DNA of 49,690 bases, from the NCBI GenBank assembly GCA_018001225.1, contig JAGNIJ010000034.1, forward strand, positions 1-49,690, read 5' to 3'. Source of the stretch: Kiritimatiellia bacterium. GTDB taxonomy: Bacteria; Verrucomicrobiota; Kiritimatiellia; CAIQIC01; JAGNIJ01. The position numbers and the translations under genes were made by a program. The number at the start of each line of letters is the position of its first letter. Positions within the stretch are counted from its first letter, which is position 1. Positions 15,869-27,200 of the stretch are shown one piece after another. Below the pieces are notes generated by a model. That model searched no databases and was not told the DNA's origin. It saw only the letters and a program-made list of their open reading frames with translations.

Positions 15869-17077
15869 TCAAACGAGCGGGCGCAGGAATTCGGCCACCT
15901 GGTCCGGGTTCATGGGGATCGGGTTTCCGGACATGCTGGTGCCCAGGGAGCGGCGTGCGATCTCCTGCACGTCGTCTTCCGACAAGGCCATTTCCTTCAG
16001 GTCCGGGGGGATGCCGATCGAGTCAGCCAGGTTTTCTACGGCCTGGATGCCGTCCTCGACGATCCGGGGCGCCATGCCGCCCTGGTTGAGGAACGCCGAG
16101 AGCGCGTGCGCCAGCTCGGCGGGGCAGGCCGGGGCGTTGTAGCGAAGGGTGTAGGGGAGGAGGATGCCGCAGGCGAGTCCGTGCGGCACGCCGTAGAGAG
16201 CGCCCAGCGCGGCCGCGATGCCGTGCGCCATGGCCAGGCCGGCGTTGGCGAGACACACCCCGCCGAGCATGCTGACGAGGGCCATCTTGTCGCGGGCGGC
16301 CTCGTTGCCCGGCGCGTCCACGCTGACGGCGATGGCCTCGCGCGCCATGCGCAGGCCCTCGTGGGCCAGCGCCGTGGTCTCGGGGCGCCGCCGGTTGCTG
16401 ATGCACGACTCGATCAACTGGGTCAGAGCGTCCATCCCGCCGGAGGCGGTCACGTCGTGGGGGACGCTCAAGGCGAGCATGGAATCGATCAGCGCCACCG
16501 TGGGGATCATCGAGTCCGCGCGCATGCTGCGCTTGAACTTCTTTTCCGGGCAGCCGATGACCGCGTTGCGCGTCATCTCCGCCCCGGTTCCCGCGACGGT
16601 CGGGATCGCGACGTGCGGGAGGGGCGCGACGCCCAGGGATCGCGTCTGGGTCTCGCCTTCCAGGTAGTCCTCCACCGAGCCCTCGTTGACGACCAGGGCC
16701 GCGACGGCCTTGCCGGTATCCATCACGCTGCCGCCGCCCGCGCTGACGATCAGGCCGGGCTGCAAGTCGCGCGCCCGTGCGGCGAGTTCATCCACCCGGG
16801 CCACCGTGGGCTCGCCGTGGACCCCTTCCAGGATTTCCGCGGCGACGCCGTGCCGGCCCAGCAGGGTGGTGATTCGCTGGTCCAGGCCCGACTGCCGGGC
16901 CGAGCCGCCGCCCAGCAGGATCACCGCTTTACGGCCGGCGGCGAGGGGAAAAGCGAGATCGCCGAGTTCGTTCAGGCGGTTTTTCCCGAACACGATCGTG
17001 CGGGGCGCCTTGAGGCCGTAGCGATGCACGGCCTCGATCATTTCGCGGGCCTTCTGGGCTGTGGGCACGGTCGGCAT
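15869..17077 (-). CDS. Iron-type alcohol dehydrogenase family protein
   Basis: NAD(P)-dependent dehydrogenase of 402 residues, the normal family length. The start is ATG 17077 (MPTVPTAQKA); its Shine-Dalgarno is weak. The nucleotide-binding GGGS occurs twice (LLGGGSARQSG, then SAGGGSVMDTGKA near residue 112), followed by the PTVAGTGAE block. Metal ligands in FucO are D196, H200, H263 and H277. Here Asp is kept (MDALTQ) and both later His are kept (AMAHG and VPHG), but the His of DALTH is Gln, and the His of HGMAHPLG is Ala. Metal identity or activity may therefore differ from classic iron enzymes. The substrate cannot be told. It is transcribed divergently from fmt across an inverted repeat. 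Confidence 0.88.
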   Translation of the reverse strand: MPTVPTAQKAREMIEAVHRYGLKAPRTIVFGKNRLNELGDLAFPLAAGRKAVILLGGGSARQSGLDQRITTLLGRHGVAAEILEGVHGEPTVARVDELAARARDLQPGLIVSAGGGSVMDTGKAVAALVVNEGSVEDYLEGETQTRSLGVAPLPHVAIPTVAGTGAEMTRNAVIGCPEKKFKRSMRADSMIPTVALIDSMLALSVPHDVTASGGMDALTQLIESCISNRRRPETTALAHEGLRMAREAIAVSVDAPGNEAARDKMALVSMLGGVCLANAGLAMAHGIAAALGALYGVPHGLACGILLPYTLRYNAPACPAELAHALSAFLNQGGMAPRIVEDGIQAVENLADSIGIPPDLKEMALSEDDVQEIARRSLGTSMSGNPIPMNPDQVAEFLRPLV

Positions 17078-17163
17078 GATGTCCCCCGGAGTCTTTGTCT
17101 TAAGGATAGAGAGATTCCGCGCTCCTGTCCAGCGTGACGGCCTCCCCGGCCCCCGGTCCCGGC

Positions 17164-17203
17164 TGTAACAAATTGCATCACGACCGTGAATAGATTTGTT
17201 ACA
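17164..17203. promoter_or_regulatory. Operator-like inverted repeat between the dehydrogenase gene and fmt
   Basis: TGTAACAAAT (17164-17173) and ATTTGTTACA (17194-17203) are a perfect 10-bp inverted repeat with a 20-bp AT-rich spacer (two helical turns per half-site distance of about 30 bp). It lies in the divergent intergenic region in an otherwise very GC-rich surrounding. I infer a regulator-binding site; the cognate protein is unknown. Confidence 0.5.
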
Positions 17204-17275
17204 TTGCTTCCGGCGGGGCAGTTTGTCGTTGCGCGGCCCGGCGCGGTGTGAGAAAGACAACGCCAACACTACGTC

Positions 17276-18186
17276 ATGCGCATGCTGTTCATAGGCTCGG
17301 GATCGGTCGCCTGCCCGGCGCTGCGCGAACTCGCCGCGCGGCCGGACGACACCGTCGCGGCCGTCGTCACCCAGCCCGACCGGCCCAGCGGACGGCGCCG
17401 GGAACTGGCCGCCTGCCCGGCGAAACACCTAGCCGAGACGCTGCGGCTCCCCGTGCGCACGCCCGAGAAAGTGGGCGATCCTTCCGAACTCGACGCCTTG
17501 AAGGCCCTCGCCCCGGACCTGATCGTCGTCGCGGACTACGGCCAGTTCCTGCGGCCCGCCCTCCTGGCGCTGCCGGCCCGGGGCGCCATCAATATTCATC
17601 CCTCCCTCCTCCCGAAATACCGCGGCGCCGCGCCCGTCCAGTGGGCCGTCGCCAACGGCGAAACGGAGACCGGGGTGACAATCCTTCACGTCACGGAGAA
17701 AATGGACGCCGGCGACATCATTCTTCAGGAAAAAGTTCCGATCCGCGACGAGCACACGGCCGCGACGCTCACCCCGCTGCTGGCCGAGTTGGGGGCCACG
17801 CTGCTGATCCGCGCGATCGAGTTGATCCGCCGCGGCGCGGCGCCGCGGCGCCCGCAGGACGAGGCCCTGGCTACCTTCGCGCCGAAGCTGGCCAAGGAGG
17901 ACGGCCGCATGGATTGGAGCCAGCCGGCGGAAAGCCTGCGAAATCGCCTCCGCGGCTTCACGCCCTGGCCGGGTTGCTTCACCGAATGCCCGAAGGGTTC
18001 CGGGCGCTTGCTTCGGATGCTATCGGTCCGCGTGGAATCGGCCGCCGGCGAACCGGGCCTGGTGCTCGACGCAGGCCCCGAGGGCCCCCTGATTGCCTGC
18101 GGGCAGAGGTCGCTTCGATGGCTGGAAGTTCAGCCCGAAGGCCGGAAGCCCATGCCCGGCACGGACTTCGTGCGCGGGTACCGGCT

Positions 18187-18211
<25 letters not shown>
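17276..18211 (+). CDS. fmt: Methionyl-tRNA formyltransferase
   Basis: Transfers formyl from 10-formyl-THF to Met-tRNA(fMet). The 311 residues match the family (about 315). The N-terminal Rossmann domain carries the family motif [16 protein letters not shown] near residue 108, with the catalytic Asn-His-Asp set seen as N104/IH106 and the Asp of EKMDAGDI near residue 142. The C-terminal tRNA-binding barrel runs from about 205 and includes the FTPWPG stretch. The usual neighbour def (peptide deformylase) is not next to it here. ATG 17276 lacks a clear Shine-Dalgarno; ATG 17282 is a close alternative. Its 3' end overlaps the convergent YyaL-like gene by 25 bp. Confidence 0.95.
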
Positions 18212-19959
<1,748 letters not shown>

Positions 19960-20018
19960 GCCCTACTGATACAACGGGACCGGTGAATTTCCAGTCCGCC
20001 GCGGATCGAGCGGTTTCT

Positions 20019-21701
20019 TCAGGTCAGGTCTTCGGTCTTGAGGGCGTACAGGTAGCGTTTGACCTTGCCCGTGGAGGTCTTGCCGAACTCCTCCCAGCGG
20101 ATCTGGATGCGCCGGGGGCGCTTGTACTCGGCGATCTGGCCGCAGACCCGTTTCACGTCGTTGCGAATCAGGTCCGCGACCTGCGACTCGGAGAGCGCCT
20201 TCTTCTCCCGCTCGGCGTGGGCGTCGATCGCTTCCTGGTTCGGGACGACGATCACGCCGACCTGTTCGCCGACCTTCACGTCCGGGTCGCGGAACCCGGC
20301 GACCAGGCATTCGCGGACGAAAGGGCTCTTGCTGACCGCGTATTCGACCTCTTCGGGATAGACGTTCTTGCCCTCGCGGTTGACGATGAGATTTTTCTTG
20401 CGCCCGGTGATCTTCACGTACCCCTCGGCATCGATGAAGCCGAGGTCGCCGGTCAGGAACCAGCCGTCCCGGAAGACCGATTGCGTGGCCTCGGGATTGT
20501 TGTAGTAGCCCTTCATGATGTTCGGGCCGCGGGCGGCGATCTCGCCCACGCCTTCGGCATTCGGATCCATGATGCGGATATCGACGTTGGCCAGCGGTTT
20601 ACCGACCGTGCCCGTCTTCGGACGGCCCAGCGGGTTGAAGGTCAGCACGGGCGCCGTTTCGGTCAGGCCGTAGCCCTCCAGGATGGGAAAGCCCAACCGC
20701 GCGAAGTTCACGAGCACATCGGGATCGCACGGAGCGCCGCCGGTGACAATGAGGCGCAGCTTGCCGCCGAGCTTCTTCGCGATGCCGTGCCGCACCGGCT
20801 TGCGCAGCCCGAGCCGGTACAGGGTCCACGCCAGCGTGTTCTCCTTGAGGCCGTTCCAGATGCGGTTGTACATCTTTTCGATCAGCAGCGGCACGCCGAT
20901 CAGCACGGTGGGCGAGACCTCGCGCGTGTTTTCCCCGACGGTCTTGAGGCTTTCCACGAAGCTGATCTCGCACCCGGCCCCGACCGGCGTCAGCAGGTTG
21001 GCGGTGAACGCGAAGGCGTGGTGGAGGGGGAGCACGAGAAGAAAATTATCGTCCTGCCGGATATCGATGGCCGTGAGAATGGCCTCCACGTTGGCGGCGA
21101 AGTTGCCGTGGGTCAGCATGGCGCCCTTCTGTCGGCCGGTGGTGCCGGAGGTATAGATGAACGACGCGATGTCGTCCGTCGCGGGCTGGTGCCGGTCATA
21201 GGCGCGGCCGGCCCCGGCGGCCGGTTCGGCGACGGATTCCGAGGCCTCCTCGTAGTCCATGTACGTGATGCGCCGGGAGGGCTGGGGGCCCACTTCGCGG
21301 CCGCCGACCAGGATGGCCGCCTGCAGGTCGGGCACGTGCGGCTCGACCTCTTTCAGCAGGGAATAGTTCCGGGCGTCTGAAAACAGGAGGCGGGCGCCGG
21401 AATCGCGGAGGATGTGCGCCACTTCCTGCTCCTGGAGCTTGGCGTCCACGGGGACGGCCGTCGCGCCCAGGCCGGTGATGCCGAAGTACATCTCCGGCCA
21501 GTCCGGCGCGTTTTCGCGGAAGAGGGCCACCCGGTCGCCCGGCTTGATGCCCCGCCTCGCCAGCAGTTCCGCCACCCGCCAGGAGCGCATGAGCAACTCG
21601 TGATAGGTGACAATCTGCCAGCAGGCGTCCTTCTTGTACCGAAGCGCAATGCCGTCGCCGTGCCTCGAAACCGAACGGGCCAACAGGTCCTTGATGGTCA
21701 T
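20019..21701 (-). CDS. AMP-dependent acyl-CoA synthetase (long-chain fatty acid ligase type)
   Basis: Activates a carboxylic acid as acyl-AMP and then loads CoA. 560 residues from ATG 21701 (MTIKDLLARS), preferred over ATG 21737 because GGAG lies about 8 nt upstream. The P-loop-like motif YTSGTTGRQKG is near residue 184, the A5 motif GYGLTETAPV near 332, the A7 motif WFLTGDLGFID near 414, and the hinge plus A10 lysine in TSTGKVKR near 547. The sequence FLLVLPLHHAFA before the ligand pocket fits long-chain fatty acid ligases of the FadD type, but the exact chain length is not readable. It is divergent from the EEP hydrolase gene. Confidence 0.92.
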   Translation of the reverse strand: MTIKDLLARSVSRHGDGIALRYKKDACWQIVTYHELLMRSWRVAELLARRGIKPGDRVALFRENAPDWPEMYFGITGLGATAVPVDAKLQEQEVAHILRDSGARLLFSDARNYSLLKEVEPHVPDLQAAILVGGREVGPQPSRRITYMDYEEASESVAEPAAGAGRAYDRHQPATDDIASFIYTSGTTGRQKGAMLTHGNFAANVEAILTAIDIRQDDNFLLVLPLHHAFAFTANLLTPVGAGCEISFVESLKTVGENTREVSPTVLIGVPLLIEKMYNRIWNGLKENTLAWTLYRLGLRKPVRHGIAKKLGGKLRLIVTGGAPCDPDVLVNFARLGFPILEGYGLTETAPVLTFNPLGRPKTGTVGKPLANVDIRIMDPNAEGVGEIAARGPNIMKGYYNNPEATQSVFRDGWFLTGDLGFIDAEGYVKITGRKKNLIVNREGKNVYPEEVEYAVSKSPFVRECLVAGFRDPDVKVGEQVGVIVVPNQEAIDAHAEREKKALSESQVADLIRNDVKRVCGQIAEYKRPRRIQIRWEEFGKTSTGKVKRYLYALKTEDLT

Positions 21702-21815
21702 GCCGGGCTCTCCCGTGTTGCCGCTGCCCGGGTTCATGATAACAGGCCGCTCGGCGCGGGGAAGGCTTTTTGTTCAGCGTTGAATCCCGGCGCCCGCCGC
21801 GCTAGGAATGGGGCC

Positions 21816-22553
21816 GTGCGCTTCCTGCTCTATAACCTGCGGTACTGCGCCGGCACGGGGCCGAACTTCCATTTTCCCGTCCCGGGGCGCGGCTACCTGA
21901 AGCGCACGTCGGCCACGCTCAAGCAGGTGACCCATTTCATTCACGCGCAGGACCCGGATATCGTGGGCCTGGTGGAGGTGGACAGCGGCTCCTACCGGTC
22001 GCGGCGCCTGAACCAGGCGGAAGAAATCGCGCGCGCCCTGGGGCACTATCACGTCTACCAGTCGAAGTATCCCGGCTCTTCCCGCCTGCACCTGCTGCCG
22101 CTGGCCGGCTACCAGGGCAACGCGTTCCTGACGCGCGAGAAAATCCACGCGCAGCAGTTCCATTACCTCGAGCGCGGCGTCAAGCGGCTTGTGATCGAGC
22201 TGGAGCTGAAGAACCTCGCGATCTTCCTGGTGCATCTTTCCCTGCGGCGCCGCACGCGCCAGGCCCAGTTGCAGGCGCTGGTGCCGATTGTCCGGGCCGC
22301 GCGCAAGCCGAAGATCGTCGCCGGCGATTTCAACACCTTCCGCGGGGCCGGGGAATTACAGCCGTTCATGGAGGCCCTGGACCTGCGCGACGCGGCCGGC
22401 GGGGTCGTGCTGTCGCACCCGAGCTGGTCCCCGCGGCGCCCGCTCGACTACATCCTGCATAGCCCGGGAATCACGGTACAGCGCTTCATGGCGCCGTCGG
22501 TGACGCTGTCCGACCACCTCCCCCTGATCTGCGATTTCAAAATCTCATCCTAG
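21816..22553 (+). CDS. Endonuclease/exonuclease/phosphatase (EEP) family protein
   Basis: A 245-residue cytoplasmic EEP-fold hydrolase. The start is GTG 21816 with AGGA 8 nt upstream; the frame is open further upstream but this position gives the family N-terminus (RFLLYNLRY). The catalytic set is complete: Glu in GLVEVDSG near residue 51, His in LVHLSL, Asp/Asn in AGDFNTF near residue 170, and the terminal SDHLP near residue 234. Substrates of this superfamily include DNA, phosphoinositides and sphingomyelin; nothing in this sequence selects among them. It has no signal peptide, unlike the EEP domain in the large surface protein at 40711. Confidence 0.9.
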   Translation: MRFLLYNLRYCAGTGPNFHFPVPGRGYLKRTSATLKQVTHFIHAQDPDIVGLVEVDSGSYRSRRLNQAEEIARALGHYHVYQSKYPGSSRLHLLPLAGYQGNAFLTREKIHAQQFHYLERGVKRLVIELELKNLAIFLVHLSLRRRTRQAQLQALVPIVRAARKPKIVAGDFNTFRGAGELQPFMEALDLRDAAGGVVLSHPSWSPRRPLDYILHSPGITVQRFMAPSVTLSDHLPLICDFKISS

Positions 22554-22639
22554 TCCTGACAAGCCGCCCCGGCCGCGGAAGAACACAAGGCGCACGTGTC
22601 CGCCTCTGGAGGAAAGGACGCGAAGGCGGAACGGGAGGT

Positions 22640-22664
22640 CGAGTACGATTATGAGTACGAAAAG
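22640..22664. repeat. Short GAGTACGA-type repeat, second copy
   Basis: A GAGTACGATTATGAGTACGA-type string lies in the intergenic space after gltD. It shares its TACGATTA and GAGTACGA units with the larger element at 15787-15862, read on the opposite strand. It sits in a 130-bp gap with no gene. Confidence 0.45.
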
Positions 22665-22685
22665 ATAGTCCTGAACCCCGCCCCC

Positions 22686-24155
22686 TCAAACCCGCGGCAG
22701 ATCCATCTCCCCCTTGGCCGGCAGCAGCGAAAAGCCCATCAGGTGCTCGTCCACCGCCCGCGCGGCCTCGCGGCCCTCGGAGATGGCCCAGACGATCAGC
22801 GACTGGCCGCGGCGCATGTCGCCGGCGGAGAACACGCCCTTGACGTTCGTGGCGTAGTTCTCCGTCTTCACGTGGCCGCGCCCGTCCAGGTCCACGCCCA
22901 GCCGCGCCAAGATGCCGTCCGGCTCCGGCCCCAGGAATCCCAGCGCGAGGAGAACCAGCTCGGCCGGCCACTCGTGCTCCGTGCCCGGGACCTCGGTCAT
23001 CTGCATCCGGCCGGTCTCCGGGGAGCGCGCGAACTCGAGGTTGACGGTGACCAGGCTGCGGACGCGGCCCCCCGCGCCGATGAAGCGCTTGGTGCTGATC
23101 GCCCAGAACCGGCGCCCGCCTTCCTGGTGCGACGAGCTGGTGCGCCTCCGCATCGGGTAGTAGGGCCAGGGCTGGCCCGCGGGCCGCTCCTTCGGCGGCA
23201 TCGGCATCAACTCGAAGCTGGTGACCGACTTGGCGCCGTGCCGCACGCTCGTGCCGATGCAATCGCTGCCCGTGTCGCCGCCGCCGATCACGATCACCCG
23301 TTTGCCCTTGGCGGAGACGGCGCGAAACCCGTCGCGTTCGGGCCGGTCCCCGGCCACGAGCCTGTTTTGCGGTCCGAGGAACTCCATCGCGAAATGGATA
23401 CCTTCCAATTCGCGGCCCGGCACCGACAGGTCGCGCGGCTTTGTCGCGCCGCCGCACAGGACGACGGCGTCGAATTTCTTAAGATCCTCGACGGGAAGGT
23501 CCACGCCCGCATTGACGCCCGTCCGGAACACGACACCCTCGGCCTCCATCAGCTTCAGCCGCCGGTCGATGATCCCTTTCTCCAGCTTGAAGTCCGGGAT
23601 CCCGTAGCGGAGCAGCCCCCCGATCCGATTCGCGCGTTCGAAGACCGTCACGGTGTGGCCTGCCCGGTTGAGCTGTTGGGCGCAGGCGAGTCCCGCCGGT
23701 CCCGAGCCGACGACGGCCACGGTCTTGCCCGTCCGGACCGGCGGCGGCTGGGGGACCACCCAGCCGTTCTCGAACCCGCGTTCGATGATCGTTTTTTCGA
23801 TCTGCTCGATCGTCACGGCCGGCTCGTTGATCCCCAGCACGCAGGACTCCTCGCACGGGGCGGGACATATACGGCCGGTGAACTCCGGAAAGTTATTGGT
23901 CGCGTGCAGCCGGTCCAGCGCCTCGCGCCACCGGTGGCGGTACACCAGGTCGTTCCAGTCCGGGATGAGGTTACCGAGCGGGCACCCGCTGTGGCAGAAC
24001 GGCACGCCGCAGTCCATGCACCGCGCCGCCTGCTGGCGGAGCTTGTCGTCCGGGAACGGCTCGTAGAGCTCCCGGTAGTCCCCGACGCGCGCCTCGACCG
24101 GCCGAGAAGCCGGCAACTCGCGAGTGTATTCCTTGAAGCCTGTAGGTTTGCCCAT
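22686..24155 (-). CDS. gltD: Glutamate synthase (NADPH) small subunit
   Basis: Transfers electrons from NADPH through FAD and iron-sulfur clusters to the large subunit. The 489 residues match GltD (about 470-490). N-terminal cysteines sit in [20 protein letters not shown] (near residue 46) and CPAPCEESC (near residue 97), the two-cluster ferredoxin-like region. The FAD GxGxxG follows as [13 protein letters not shown] near residue 147, and the NADPH site as [11 protein letters not shown] near residue 292. The start ATG has GGAGT about 6 nt upstream. It is downstream of gltB on the same strand, separated by a 144-bp AT-rich inverted repeat. Confidence 0.95.
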   Translation of the reverse strand: MGKPTGFKEYTRELPASRPVEARVGDYRELYEPFPDDKLRQQAARCMDCGVPFCHSGCPLGNLIPDWNDLVYRHRWREALDRLHATNNFPEFTGRICPAPCEESCVLGINEPAVTIEQIEKTIIERGFENGWVVPQPPPVRTGKTVAVVGSGPAGLACAQQLNRAGHTVTVFERANRIGGLLRYGIPDFKLEKGIIDRRLKLMEAEGVVFRTGVNAGVDLPVEDLKKFDAVVLCGGATKPRDLSVPGRELEGIHFAMEFLGPQNRLVAGDRPERDGFRAVSAKGKRVIVIGGGDTGSDCIGTSVRHGAKSVTSFELMPMPPKERPAGQPWPYYPMRRRTSSSHQEGGRRFWAISTKRFIGAGGRVRSLVTVNLEFARSPETGRMQMTEVPGTEHEWPAELVLLALGFLGPEPDGILARLGVDLDGRGHVKTENYATNVKGVFSAGDMRRGQSLIVWAISEGREAARAVDEHLMGFSLLPAKGEMDLPRV

Positions 24156-24165
24156 CTTTTACTCC

Positions 24166-24298
24166 AAATACGAAATCCGAATATCGAAATCCGAAACAAA
24201 TTCGAATTTCGAAAGAACAGAAATGTTCAAAACCGCCATTTGAATTTCTTCCATTTGATATTGTTTCGAATTTCGATATTCGGATTTCGAATTTTCTT
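24166..24298. repeat. AT-rich degenerate inverted repeat between gltB and gltD
   Basis: An island of GAATTTCG / GATATTCGG / AATTCG-type units inside a GC-rich operon. The left arm at about 24167-24198 and the right arm at about 24266-24296 are near-perfect inverses over about 30 bp (ACGAAATCCGAATATCGAAA type). Both are built of the same 6-9-base units, and further such units lie between them. It could form a long hairpin in the gltB-gltD mRNA. The composition differs sharply from both neighbours. Confidence 0.8.
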
Positions 24299-24299
24299 C

Positions 24300-27200
24300 C
24301 TAGAGTCTTTCCAAGACATCCGTGTCGCTGACGTAGACCGGCTCGGTCTTCGGCACGCGGACCTGCGGGCGGCCGACCAGGCCCAGGGCGCGCTTGTAGT
24401 CCACCGGCATGACCTTGACGAACCGGCGCAGGCTGTTCTCCCAGTCGTCCAGCAGGCGCCGGGCGACCGTGCTGCCGGTGCGGTCCGCGTGCATCTCCAC
24501 GAGCGCCTTGAGCTCCGCGCCGTCGGCCTCCTCCGCGACCGGCTCCAGTTCGACCATCTCCAGGTTGCACCGGTTCGCGGCGAAGTCGCCGGCCTCGTCC
24601 AGGACGTAGGCGATGCCGCCGCTCATGCCGGCGGCGAAGTTGCGGCCGGTCGGCCCGAGGATCGCCACGCGGCCGCCGGTCATGTACTCGCAGCCGTGGT
24701 CGCCCACGCCCTCGACGACAGCCCGGGCCCCGCTGTTCCGCACGCAGAACCGTTCGCCCGCGAGACCCCGGATGCACACCTCGCCGTCGGTGGCGCCGTA
24801 GAGGGCGACGTTGCCGATCAGGATGTTCTTCTCCGGCACGAAGGCGGCGTCGCGCGGGGGATAGATCGCCACGCGGGCACCGGACAGGCCCTTGCAGAAA
24901 TAGTCGTTCGCGTCGCCCTCGACCGTGACGGTCAGGCCGCGCGCGCCGAACGCGCAGAAGCTCTGCCCGGCCGAGCCCGTGCAGCGGAGCGTGATGGTGT
25001 GGTCCGGCAGGCCCTCCTCGCCGTAGTAGCGGGAGATCTGGCTGCTCAACATCGTGCCGACGGTGCGGTTCACGTTGCGGATCGGCAGGTCGATCTCAAC
25101 CGGCTCGGCTCGCTCGAGCGCCGGCGCGGCCCGTTCGATCAGTCGGTGGTCCAGGGCGTCCCCGATGCCGTGGTCCTGCGCCTGCGTGCGGCGCGTGCCG
25201 ACGCGGGGCGGGATGTCCGGCTTGAAGAGAAGCGCGGAAAGGTCCATGCCGCGGGCCTTCCAGTGCTCCACGGCTCGGCGCGCCTCCAGCCGGTCCGCGC
25301 GGCCCACCATCTCGTCCACCGTGCGGAACCCGAGGCGGGCCATGATCTGGCGCAGCTCCTCGGCGATGAAACGGAAGAAATTCACCGCGTATTCGGGCTT
25401 GCCGGCGAACTTCTTCCGCAGGTCGGGATCCTGCGTCGCGATGCCGACGGGGCAGGTGTTCAGGTGGCAGACGCGCATCATCACGCAGCCCAGCGAGACC
25501 AGCGGCGCGGTGGAGAAGCCGAATTCCTCCGCGCCCAGCAGGCAGGCGATGGCGACGTCGCGGCCGGTCATCAGCTTGCCGTCGCACTCGACGACGATCC
25601 GGCTGCGCAGGTCGTTGAGGACCAGCGTCTGGTGCGTTTCCGCCAGGCCCAGTTCCCACGGCAGGCCGGAGTGCTTGAGCGCGGTCTCCGGCGAGGCCCC
25701 CGTGCCGCCGTCCCAGCCGCTGATCAGCACGACGTCGGCCTTGCCCTTCGCCACGCCGGCGGCCACCGTGCCGACCCCGACCTCGGACACGAGCTTCACG
25801 CTGATTCGCGCCTGCGGGTTGGCGTTCTTCAGGTCGTGGATCAGCTGCGCCAGGTCCTCGATCGAATAGATGTCGTGGTGCGGCGGCGGCGAGATGAGCT
25901 GCACGTACGGCGTCGAGTGCCGCGTCTTGGCGATCCAGGGATAGACTTTTTCGGCCGGGAGCTGGCCACCCTCGCCGGGCTTGGCGCCCTGGGCCATCTT
26001 GATCTGGAGCTCCTTCGCGCTCGAGAGGTAATAGCTTGTCACGCCGAACCGCCCGGAGGCGACCTGCTTGATCGCGCTGATCCGCCAGTCGCCCGCCGGC
26101 GTGGGCAGGAAGCGCTCCGGGTCTTCGCCGCCCTCGCCGCTGTTGCTCTTGCCGCCGATCCGGTTCATGGCGATCGCCAGCGTCTCGTGGGCCTCCTGGC
26201 TGATCGAGCCGTACGACATGGCGCCCGTCTTGAACCGGCGCGCGATGGCCGTCCACGGCTCGACCTCCTCCAGCGGCAGCGGCGGCCCGTCGGCCTTGAA
26301 CTCCAGCAGGCCGCGCAGGGTGCACAGCTGCGTGTGCTGGTCGTTGATCATCTTCGCGTATTCCGCGTACACCCGGGCCTCGCCGGTTTTCGTGGCCTGC
26401 TGCAGCTTGGCGATGGTCAGCGGGTTGAACAGGTGATATTCGCCGCCGCGCCGCCATTGGTACTGGCCGCCCACGTCGAGCTCCAGCCGCGCCGGGACCT
26501 GTGCCGGCGGGAACGCCCGCTCGTGGCGCCGCCGCGCCTCCTCCGCCAGTTCGTCCAGCCCGATCCCGCCGACGCGCGACGGGGTGGCCGTGAAGTAACG
26601 GTCGATGACCTCGGGACCGAGCCCGACGGCCTCGAAGATCTGCGCGCCGCAGTAGCTCTGCAGGGTGGAGATGCCCATCTTGGACATCACCTTCAGCAGG
26701 CCCTTGTTCACCGCCTTGCGGTAGTTCGCGTAAGCCTTGTGCGTGTCCTTCACGTCCGCAAACAGCCCGTCGCGCACCATGTCCGCGAGGGTCTCGTAGG
26801 CCAGGTACGGGTTGATCCCGCCCGCCCCGTAGCCGATCAGCAGCGCGAAATGGTGCACCTCGCGGGGCTCGCCGCTCTCGACGATCAGCCCGCATCGCGT
26901 GCGCTGCCCCTTGCGGATGAGATGGTGGTGCACGCCGGCCGTCGCGAGCAGCGCCGGGATCGGCGCCCGGTCCTTCGTCGCCCCGCGGTCGGAAAGGACC
27001 AGTATCGTCGCGCCGGACTCGACGGCGCGGGACGCGTCCGCGCAGAGCGCGTCCATCGCCTTCCGCAGGCCGGCGCCGCCTTCCGCGACGGGGTAGAGCA
27101 TGGACAGCGTCGCGGACCGCAGCCGGCCGACCCGGAGCTCTCGGATCTTGTTCAACTCTTCGTTCGTCAGGACCGGGTACTCGATCTTCAGCCGGTGCGC

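Noticed and set aside
20019..21701. Acyl-CoA synthetase as a non-ribosomal peptide adenylation domain
   Set aside because: It has no carrier or condensation domain and its motifs fit stand-alone fatty acid ligases.
24165..24300. Possible ncRNA gene or intrinsic terminator between gltB and gltD
   Set aside because: The structure is made of degenerate repeats in inverted arms and has no U-run in the right place; a repeat is the simpler reading.
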